A DNA stretch of 11,943 bases from Myxococcales bacterium (GTDB lineage: Bacteria; Myxococcota_A; Polyangia; Polyangiales; Houyiibacteriaceae): positions 2,641,529-2,653,471 of the forward strand of contig CP070650.1 in NCBI GenBank assembly GCA_020354595.1, in the 5' to 3' direction. Positions within the stretch are counted from its first letter, which is position 1. Each line of letters begins with the position of its first letter. The notes beneath the pieces were generated by a model that was not told the DNA's origin, searched no databases, and saw nothing but the letters and a program-made list of their open reading frames with translations. Below are positions 5,771 through 11,943 of the stretch, piece by piece. The position numbers were made by a program, and so were the translations under genes.

Positions 5771-8700
5771 TTACTGCGGCGAGGCTGCCGCTTGGTCTTC
5801 TCGGTAGTGGCAGTTCTTGTATTTCTTGCCGCTGCCGCAATAGCACGGGTCGTTCCGACCGAGCTTCGGACGCTCGCGCTTCACCGTCGCCTGCGCGGCA
5901 GGAGCCTGCGGTGGGGGCGCCGGAGCGCCGGCGCCACCCGCTCGACGGCCTCGTGCGGCGGCAGCGCGTCTTTGCCGCCGACTCGGGCCCGCCTGCTGTG
6001 GACGGGCGCCCTCGGGTCCGCCCTCGTCCAGATGTGTTGCGCGGATCTGTCGTTGGCGCTGCTCCGTCGCCTGGCGGCGCTGCTCCTCGAGGCGTTGAAG
6101 CTCTTCCTCGCCTGCTCGCTCGACCGTGAACATCGAGACGGTCACGGACGACTTCACGCTCTGCACCATCTCCAGGTACATGTCGAAGCCCTCGCGCTTG
6201 TATTCTTTCTTGGGATCGCGCTGCCCGTAGCCGCGCAAACCGATGCCGTCGCGGAGATGGTCCATCGACTGCAGGTGGTCCATCCACTGCTTGTCGATCT
6301 CCTGGAGGTAGAGGTCGCGGAACAACCGGAGGAAGTTCTCCGTGCCGAACTCCTCTTCCTTGCGGATCAGCACCGCCTCGGCGTCACCGTAGAGTTTCGC
6401 TAGGAGCTCTTGGCGGTCGGTGATTTCGCGAATGCCAGTCGCTTGGATCGCGAACTGCTCCTTGTAGGCGCGCTCGAGCCCGTCGAGGTCCCAGTCCTCG
6501 TAGTGCTTGCCAGGCGGGCACGCGTGCTCGGTCATCGTGACGACGATCTCGTCGACGAGGTCGAGCAGGCGCTCCTTTTGCTCGGAGAGCGACATGCCGA
6601 CCGCTTCCTCGAGATGCTTGTACGCCCCGACCGGGTCTTTGCGGAACTGGTCCAGGGGAACGACGCAGCCGAACCACAGGTAGATGTCTTTCTCGAGCTG
6701 CTCGACGCGAACGTCGGTCAGCGACGAGAGGTCGGACTCGAGCGCGCGCTTTCGGTGCGCGGGCAGTTCCTCTTGGGTGAGACCCGCGTCCGGCAACGGA
6801 TACGAGTGGAACTTCACCATGTTCTCCAGGACCTGGGTGACGCGCGAAACCAGCTCGGTGTCGACCTCGTCGACGAACGGCTGAGGCTCGACGCCGGCCT
6901 TGCGCTCGTCATCGGTCGGCACGGTCCGGTACTCGCCTCGAAGAACCTGCTTGCGCAACGCGTACATGCTCTTGCGTTGCTGGTTCATGACGTCGTCGTA
7001 CTCGAGCAAGTGCTTTCGAATGTCGAAGTTGCGCTCCTCGACCTTCTTCTGCGCATTCTCGACGGCTCTCGTGACCCAGCGGTGCTCGATCGGAACGTCT
7101 TCCTCCATCCCGAGCCGGTCCATCATGGCCTGGACGCGCTCGCCCGCGAAGATCCGCATGAGGTCGTCCTCGAGTGAGAGGAAAAAGCGCGACGCGCCGG
7201 GATCGCCCTGACGGCCCGAGCGACCGCGAAGCTGGTTGTCGATGCGTCGCGACTCGTGGCGCTCGGTGCCGATGATGCGAAGCCCACCCGCGTCCTTCAC
7301 GTGCTTCGCATCCTCTTTGCACTTTGCGATGAAGTGATCGGTGGCTTTGGCGACGGCCGCGTCTCGAGCCTCTGGGTTGGAGAGCACTTCTTCGGGTGCG
7401 TTTTCGAGCACTTCCATGCGCGCGATCATCTCGGGGTTGCCGCCAAGCACGATGTCCGTGCCGCGGCCGGCCATGTTGGTTGCGACGGTAACGGCACCGG
7501 GTGTGCCTGCCTGCGCAACGACGTATGCCTCGCGCTCGTGCTGCTTCGCGTTGAGGACGTTGTGGGGAATGTCGCGACGGTTGAGGAAGTGCGCCACTGC
7601 GTCGGATTTCTCCACGCTGGTCGTGCCGACGAGGACCGGCTGCCCGGCCCTGTGGGACTGCTCGATCTCCTCGCAGATCGCTTTGAACTTCTCGCGCTCG
7701 GTCTTGTAGATCAGGTCCTCGGCGTCGTCGCGTGTGATCGGCTTGTTGGTCGGGATCACGACGACGTCGAGCTTGTAGATGTCGTGAAACTCGGCTGCCT
7801 CTGTATCGGCTGTGCCGGTCATGCCGGAAAGCTTGCGGTAGAGCCGGAAGAGGTTCTGGAAGGAAATCGTCGCGAGCGTGAGGTTCTCGCTTTGAATCGC
7901 GACGCGCTCTTTCGCCTCGACCGCCTGGTGAAGGCCGTCCGACCAGCGGCGGCCCGGAAGCACGCGACCGGTAAACTCGTCGATGATCATCACCTTGCCG
8001 TCCTCGGACACCATGTAGTGCTGGTCGCGGTGGTAGAGGGCATGCGCGCGTAGACACTGCTGCAGGATGTGAAGCGTCTCGAGGTTGACCGGGTCGTAGA
8101 GGTTTGCGCCCGCTCCGCCGAGGAGGCCGCGGCCGGCGAGAAGCTCTTGCGCGCGCTCCATGCCTTCTTCGGTGAGGGTGACGCTTCGGTTCTTCTCGTC
8201 GAGGTCGTAGTGCTCGTCGATGCGCAGCCGCGGGATGATCTCGTTGATCTGCTCGTACTTGCCGCTCGCGGTCTCGCCAGGCCCGCTGATGATGAGCGGA
8301 GTGCGCGCCTCATCGACTAGAATCGAGTCGACCTCGTCGACGATTGCGTAGTTCAGATCACGCTGCACGTAGTCGTAGATGCTGAACTTCATGTTGTCGC
8401 GCATGTAGTCGAAGCCGAACTCGTTGTTTTGGCCGTAGGTGACGTCGCATGCGTACGCGCGCTTCTTGACCGGGTTGCTCTGCCCGGGGACGACGACGCC
8501 CGTGCTCAAACCGAGGAAGCTGTAGAGCTTACCCATCCATTCGGCGTCGCGCTTGGCGAGGTAGTCGTTGACCGTAACGACGTGCACGCCCTTACCCTCG
8601 ATCCCATTCAGGTAGCACGGCAGTGTGGCAACGAGCGTCTTACCCTCACCGGTCTTCATCTCGGCGATCTTGCCTTGATGAAGGACGATCCCTCCGACGA

Positions 8701-8962
8701 GCTGGACGTCGTAATGGCGCATTCCGAGGACGCGCTTGCCGGCCTCGCGCGCGACTGCATATGCAGGGATCAACAGATCATCGAGGGACGCGCCGTTGTC
8801 GAGCTGCTGCCGGAACTCCGCGGTTTTGCCGCGGAGCTGCGCATCGGAGAGCTTCTGCATCTCGGGTTCGAGCGCCGAGATCGCGGACACCATGGGCTGC
8901 ATGCGCTTGACCTCGCGCGCGTGCTTGGTGCCAAACATCTTTTTCAGGACCGAATCGAACAC
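5771..8962 (-). CDS. secA: Preprotein translocase ATPase SecA, with enlarged helical-wing region
   Basis: SecA is the ATPase motor that pushes unfolded preproteins through SecYEG. All core motifs are present: the Walker A EMKTGEGKT (101-109), Walker B VDEVDS (208-213) followed by ILVDEARTPLIISG, the IIDEFTGRVLPGRRWSDGLHQA segment (about 326-347), KLSGMTGTADTEA (377-389), NMAGRGTDIVLGG (496-508), and RGRSGRQGDPG (579-589). The C-terminal tail ends in a zinc-binding SEC-C motif (CYC-x8-CH, in NDPCYCGSGKKYKNCH) that contacts SecB or ribosomes. The start is GTG at 8962; the N-terminus MFDSVLKKMFGTKHAREVKR aligns with the family there. At 1063 aa it is well above E. coli SecA (901). The excess lies mainly between RKQVL (about 670-674) and LIRKEEE (about 865), about 190 residues against about 79, plus a Pro/Ala/Arg-rich tail before the zinc motif. 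Confidence 0.97.
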   Translation of the reverse strand: MFDSVLKKMFGTKHAREVKRMQPMVSAISALEPEMQKLSDAQLRGKTAEFRQQLDNGASLDDLLIPAYAVAREAGKRVLGMRHYDVQLVGGIVLHQGKIAEMKTGEGKTLVATLPCYLNGIEGKGVHVVTVNDYLAKRDAEWMGKLYSFLGLSTGVVVPGQSNPVKKRAYACDVTYGQNNEFGFDYMRDNMKFSIYDYVQRDLNYAIVDEVDSILVDEARTPLIISGPGETASGKYEQINEIIPRLRIDEHYDLDEKNRSVTLTEEGMERAQELLAGRGLLGGAGANLYDPVNLETLHILQQCLRAHALYHRDQHYMVSEDGKVMIIDEFTGRVLPGRRWSDGLHQAVEAKERVAIQSENLTLATISFQNLFRLYRKLSGMTGTADTEAAEFHDIYKLDVVVIPTNKPITRDDAEDLIYKTEREKFKAICEEIEQSHRAGQPVLVGTTSVEKSDAVAHFLNRRDIPHNVLNAKQHEREAYVVAQAGTPGAVTVATNMAGRGTDIVLGGNPEMIARMEVLENAPEEVLSNPEARDAAVAKATDHFIAKCKEDAKHVKDAGGLRIIGTERHESRRIDNQLRGRSGRQGDPGASRFFLSLEDDLMRIFAGERVQAMMDRLGMEEDVPIEHRWVTRAVENAQKKVEERNFDIRKHLLEYDDVMNQQRKSMYALRKQVLRGEYRTVPTDDERKAGVEPQPFVDEVDTELVSRVTQVLENMVKFHSYPLPDAGLTQEELPAHRKRALESDLSSLTDVRVEQLEKDIYLWFGCVVPLDQFRKDPVGAYKHLEEAVGMSLSEQKERLLDLVDEIVVTMTEHACPPGKHYEDWDLDGLERAYKEQFAIQATGIREITDRQELLAKLYGDAEAVLIRKEEEFGTENFLRLFRDLYLQEIDKQWMDHLQSMDHLRDGIGLRGYGQRDPKKEYKREGFDMYLEMVQSVKSSVTVSMFTVERAGEEELQRLEEQRRQATEQRQRQIRATHLDEGGPEGARPQQAGPSRRQRRAAAARGRRAGGAGAPAPPPQAPAAQATVKRERPKLGRNDPCYCGSGKKYKNCHYREDQAAASPQ

Positions 8963-9004
8963 GGCTGCAATCTAGGTCGCCCCGGGGAGGCGCGCAAACG
9001 AGAG

Positions 9005-10498
9005 TCAAAACCAACGTTTAGAGAGCGCGAGCACCGCCATCAGCACGAACACCAGGAGCACGAACGCCCAAAGGCCGCGCCCGAAAGCCGGTCGGCGCGG
9101 TGGCGGCGATACGTCGTCGCTCAGGTCGCGCAGAAGCTGACGGGCGCGTGCCTGCGCGACGAGCTCGACCCGGAGCAAGACCATGCTGACGACGAAACCA
9201 AGCAACAAGATCAAGCCGGCGGCCTGCCACCGCCGAAGGTCTTGCTCGCGGGCGAGTCCCTCGTCGACGCCGATGCGAGCGCTCACACCCGGGCCGACTG
9301 CGACCACGTCGAAGGCGGGAATCGCGAACATGGCCCGGAGGGCGTCACCGGCATCTCCAGAAAACGATCCCTCGAGGACGGCCATGGCCAGCGGATCCAA
9401 GCCTTCCTTGGCGGCCTTCGCGAGCACAGCGTCGGCGGCGGCACGAACCGCCTCGGACTTCTCAGAACCGACGGCGACGTACGTGACGCCCGCCGTGTTG
9501 TCGGAGAAGAGGTCAGCCCGAACCTGCAGCCGGAAGACACCGGGCGGCGGCGCCTCGACCGAAGCGTCTCCCGGCCCGAGCGACCGCGCGTCGACCCATC
9601 GGTGACCATCGAAGACATCGACCAAGACCGGAATCCGTCCGGCCAGGGACTCCCATGCGAGGCGCAATTGCCCATCCTCGACGGATGCGCGCGCGACGAG
9701 CCCTCCTGGGACGATTGGAAGACGCACCTCACGGGAGGCGAGCACGCCGCCGTCATCGCCCACAGCCTCGACCGACACGCGACCTTCTTGACCGACGACG
9801 ACCAGCGGTAGTCGAGCGAAGCCCGCGGAGACGCGGGCGGTGTCCCGTTCGAAACGCGCGCCCGCCCGCGATCGCAACCGGAGCCGGCCCTGCCATTCGC
9901 CGACCCAGACCACCAGCGTGCAGCGAAGGTCTGGAACGCAGGCACCTTCTTCGACCCGGGGATCGAGCGTCACGGGCGCGCGTGTCCGATCGAACACCCG
10001 AAGGGGCTCGAGCTCATAGACTTGAAACGCGTTGACGGCACGTCCTGCCGGCAAGCGCGAGTCGATTCCGTCGCGCACGTGGAGCGCGCGGGAAACCGTG
10101 ACCTCGCGACGGTCGATGATCGCGCGGGCCGTGAGCGAATGCTCGCCGTCGAGCTCCGGTAGGATCGCGAGCCGTCCCTCCGCGCCCTGCGCACGAGACG
10201 CGGAGAGCTTGGTGCGCATGACCACCATGTCAGCCTCGTTTCGGAGCTCGACCGTCACGTCGGGTGCGAGGATCACCGTGTAGCCGTCGCGGTCTCGATC
10301 GACTTGCCACGCTCTCAAACCGATCGTGCTTCCCGGACGCGCAACGACCGGTGCGCTCAACCGCAGATCGGGAATCTCGGCGGGCGCGCCCGCCATCCAC
10401 AGCGCGGCGAGAATGATGGCGACGAGCATCGGTGTAAGCCGAATCGCCCAACCAAATCGCCGCAATCGCGTCTCTTCGCTCTCAGCAGGGATGGACAA
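9005..10498 (-). CDS. Membrane-anchored protein with large extracytoplasmic beta-rich region
   Basis: A 497-aa protein of unknown function. It has an N-terminal signal anchor (about 21-38), a soluble region of about 380 residues, a second TM helix (425-443), a short cytosolic Arg/Pro-rich loop, and a third TM helix close to the C-terminus (475-493). The soluble part is rich in short beta-strand patterns; residues about 46-141 (PGSTIGLRAW, VTVELRNEADMVV, LPELDGEHSLTARA) resemble an Ig-like macroglobulin MG2 domain, which is my inference. A close cysteine pair (C187, C193) could form a disulfide. The longest frame uses TTG at 10498 with no clear SD; the ATG at 10432 (M23) would keep most of the anchor and is a real alternative. 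The stop is 42 bp before the secA start on the same strand, so the two are probably co-transcribed. Confidence 0.75.
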   Translation of the reverse strand: MSIPAESEETRLRRFGWAIRLTPMLVAIILAALWMAGAPAEIPDLRLSAPVVARPGSTIGLRAWQVDRDRDGYTVILAPDVTVELRNEADMVVMRTKLSASRAQGAEGRLAILPELDGEHSLTARAIIDRREVTVSRALHVRDGIDSRLPAGRAVNAFQVYELEPLRVFDRTRAPVTLDPRVEEGACVPDLRCTLVVWVGEWQGRLRLRSRAGARFERDTARVSAGFARLPLVVVGQEGRVSVEAVGDDGGVLASREVRLPIVPGGLVARASVEDGQLRLAWESLAGRIPVLVDVFDGHRWVDARSLGPGDASVEAPPPGVFRLQVRADLFSDNTAGVTYVAVGSEKSEAVRAAADAVLAKAAKEGLDPLAMAVLEGSFSGDAGDALRAMFAIPAFDVVAVGPGVSARIGVDEGLAREQDLRRWQAAGLILLLGFVVSMVLLRVELVAQARARQLLRDLSDDVSPPPRRPAFGRGLWAFVLLVFVLMAVLALSKRWF

Positions 10499-10547
10499 AT
10501 TCGAGATGTTACCTTAGGAACGGGTGGGGTATAGAGGCCTCATCCCC

Positions 10548-11006
10548 ATGGGAGCCACCGCCGAACACGACGTCGAGCAGCTACGCGCTCGCTTGAACGA
10601 TTACATGTCACGCCACGGGCTTCGCTCGACCGAGCAGAGGCGCGTAGTGACCGAGATGTTCTTCGCGAGCGACGGACACCTCTCCATCGAGGACCTCCTC
10701 GACAAGGTGCGCGTGGAAGAGCCCCGCATCGGCTACGCGACGGTGTACCGCACCCTGAAGCTCCTCAAAGAGTGCGGGCTCGCGTTCGAGAGGCACTTCG
10801 GCGACGGGGTTTCGCGCTACGAGGTGGCGTGGGAAGACGAGCACCACGACCATTTGATCTGTGTCGAATGCGAGAAGATCATCGAGTTCGAGGATGACGC
10901 TATCGAGGCGCTCCAGCATGCGGTCGCGGCGAAGCACGGCTTCACCCTCGTGCGCCACAAGCTCGAGCTCTACGGCGTGTGCTCCGACTGCCAGGCCAAG
11001 ACGTAG
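10548..11006 (+). CDS. fur: Ferric uptake regulator family transcription factor
   Basis: A 152-aa Fur-family repressor. The N-terminal winged helix carries GLRSTEQRRVV (24-34) and the recognition segment IGYATVYRTLKLL (61-73). The dimerisation and metal-binding domain carries HHDHLICVECEKIIEFEDD (99-117) and the second cysteine pair CSDC (145-148), so both CxxC pairs of the structural zinc site are present. The HHDHLIC-x2-C-x4-IEFEDD and ELYGVC pattern fits Fur best; PerR or Zur cannot be excluded by sequence alone. The ATG at 10548 is preferred because family proteins begin about 20 residues before the RxT motif; a GTG at 10524 is possible. Only 49 bp separate it from the divergent membrane-protein gene, with TATAGA at 10530-10535 as a possible -10 but no good -35. 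I see no Fur box upstream. Confidence 0.9.
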   Translation: MGATAEHDVEQLRARLNDYMSRHGLRSTEQRRVVTEMFFASDGHLSIEDLLDKVRVEEPRIGYATVYRTLKLLKECGLAFERHFGDGVSRYEVAWEDEHHDHLICVECEKIIEFEDDAIEALQHAVAAKHGFTLVRHKLELYGVCSDCQAKT

Positions 11007-11029
11007 CCGGACCGTAGCTAGACCGTAGC
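11002..11029. repeat. Three CGTAGC copies with 11-bp period
   Basis: CGTAGC occurs at 11002-11007, 11013-11018 and 11024-11029, exactly 11 bp apart, with the last two sharing GACCGTAGC. The array spans the fur stop codon and the stop of the convergent acyl-CoA dehydrogenase gene, so it looks like a small local duplication at the convergent junction. Confidence 0.6.
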
Positions 11030-11943
11030 GAACGCCTCGTCCGGGATCTCGACCGGCAGCGTGTCGATCGCGCTCAGGCGCTGCACGCGAGCGGGCAACG
11101 TCGCCAACGCGTTGTTCGCGAAGTACTTCGCGGCAAACTTCTTGCCGGTATAGAACGCGTGGTCCGGGTGCGTCTCGGAGGTCTCCGGCAGCTTCCGTAG
11201 AGCGATCGCCGCTTGGTCGAGAAGCAACCACCCCACCGCGAGCTCGCTCATGATCGTGAGGAACTCCTCTGCGGCGAGAGGGATGTGCTCGATCTTGCCG
11301 CCCTTGAACCAACTGATGAACTGCATCACCGATGCAGCCACCGCCTCGTGCGCGGCCTGCAAGTGCCTGATGGCCTCCTGCAGCTCCGGCGTGTCCTTGT
11401 TCTCCATGATGAAGCTCTGGATGTCCTTCAGGAAGGCCTGGGTGTTGGCCCCGCCGGCCTGACCAAGCTTGCGGCTGACCAAGTCCATCGACTGGATGAA
11501 GTTGGTGCCCTCGTAGATCTGGAAGATCTTGGCGTCGCGGCAGTACTGCTCGACCGGGTGGTCTTTGAGGTAGCCATGGCCACCGTGCACTTGGATCGCG
11601 CTGCTCGAGACCTCGAATGCGGCGTCGGTGCCGTACGCCTTCACGAGCGGGGTCAGTAGATCGACCTGCCCCTTGTGGTACGCCTCGGACTCGTCGTCTT
11701 TGCCCTGCGTAGCCGCAAGCCGATCACCGTGGTTCGAGAGCTTCATGACCAGCGCCCGAATGCCTTCGACGCGCGCTTTCATCGCCAAGAGATCTCGGCG
11801 GATGTTGGGGTGTTCGAGGATCGGAACACGAGGCGCGTTGGCGTCCTTGAACTGCTTGACGCTAGCGCCCTGCTTGCGCTCCCGCGCGTACTCGAGAGCG
11901 CTGAGGTACGAGGCGGACGCCACGGAAAGACCCTGGATTCCGA
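11018..11943 (-). CDS. Acyl-CoA dehydrogenase, 5' truncated by window edge
   Basis: The C-terminal 308 residues of an FAD-dependent acyl-CoA dehydrogenase, which oxidises acyl-CoA to 2-enoyl-CoA and passes electrons to ETF. The frame stays open through the right edge (GIQGLSVASASYLSALEYARERKQGA is continuous family sequence), so the GTG at 11923 is internal. The helical C-terminal domain holds QVHGGHGYLKDHPVEQYCRD and IFQIYEGTN, whose glutamate is at the catalytic-base position of the medium-chain type. About 160 further residues (WFKGGKIEHIPLAAEEFL ... DEAFATV) match the extra C-terminal domain of large enzymes of the DmdC/FadE-like group. Substrate cannot be read. The stop lies 11 bp from the fur stop, with no intrinsic terminator between the convergent genes. 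Confidence 0.93.
   Translation of the reverse strand, partial: GIQGLSVASASYLSALEYARERKQGASVKQFKDANAPRVPILEHPNIRRDLLAMKARVEGIRALVMKLSNHGDRLAATQGKDDESEAYHKGQVDLLTPLVKAYGTDAAFEVSSSAIQVHGGHGYLKDHPVEQYCRDAKIFQIYEGTNFIQSMDLVSRKLGQAGGANTQAFLKDIQSFIMENKDTPELQEAIRHLQAAHEAVAASVMQFISWFKGGKIEHIPLAAEEFLTIMSELAVGWLLLDQAAIALRKLPETSETHPDHAFYTGKKFAAKYFANNALATLPARVQRLSAIDTLPVEIPDEAFATV

Noticed and set aside
5510..6403. A 297-codon plus-strand open frame over argJ and the secA 3' end
   Set aside because: It is antisense to two confidently identified genes, has no recognisable motif and no ribosome-binding site.
8429..9811. A 460-codon open frame on the plus strand across the secA 5' end
   Set aside because: It lies antisense to secA and the 497-aa gene, both with clear protein-like sequence. 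Its translation is charged and low in hydrophobic structure, as expected from antisense frames in GC-rich DNA.
10499..10547. Fur autoregulation site between fur and the divergent gene
   Set aside because: No sequence resembling the AT-rich 19-bp Fur box is present in the 49-bp gap.
1..11943. CRISPR arrays, insertion sequences, prophage or integration sites
   Set aside because: No regularly spaced direct repeats of 20 bp or more, no transposase, recombinase or phage gene, and no tRNA-associated direct repeats were seen. Gene content is of core type.

Overview
This is a GC-rich bacterial chromosome segment with ordinary housekeeping genes. The combination of secA directly followed by argJ, a LolA-type lipoprotein carrier, a zinc-ribbon membrane protein and a strong sigma-54 promoter fits a Myxococcota or deltaproteobacterial-type genome. 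That placement is an inference from gene content only; no phylogenetic marker was searched.

Layout, left to right: the 3' part of a GT4-type glycosyltransferase (+) converges on and overlaps lolA (-). A divergent intergenic region with two inverted repeats separates lolA from a small DUF465/YdcH-type gene (+), which ends at a strong intrinsic terminator. The gene-free stretch 1757-2300 follows. Then come a zinc-ribbon, 8-TM membrane protein (+) and a long minus-strand cluster, read from right to left: a 497-aa membrane-anchored protein with a large extracytoplasmic region, secA, argJ and an exported CAP/SCP-domain protein. The intergenic gaps inside the cluster are 42, 24 and -3 bp, so it is probably an operon. 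A fur-type regulator (+) diverges from it and converges on the 3' part of an acyl-CoA dehydrogenase gene (-) that runs off the right edge.

The most notable feature lies in the gene-free stretch. On the minus strand there is a near-perfect sigma-54 promoter (TTGGCAC-N5-TTGCA, 2099-2083). About 145 bp downstream is a 12-bp hairpin capped by a UUCG tetraloop and followed by a U-rich tract (1928-1893). The pairing is complete only when read as minus-strand RNA, because it uses a G.U pair. Together they define an unannotated RNA of about 180 nt (about 2072-1893), with a long bulged 5' stem and an AU-rich single-stranded middle. Inverted repeats at about -50, -70, -140 and -160 are candidate activator sites, and they abut a sigma-70-like promoter for the divergent zinc-ribbon gene. 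I regard this as a candidate activator-controlled small RNA.

Functionally, LolA (lipoprotein sorting), SecA (export motor), the CAP protein and the 497-aa anchored protein all concern the envelope or secretion. ArgJ (arginine biosynthesis) and acyl-CoA dehydrogenase are metabolic. Fur is a metal-dependent regulator, but I see no Fur box in the window.
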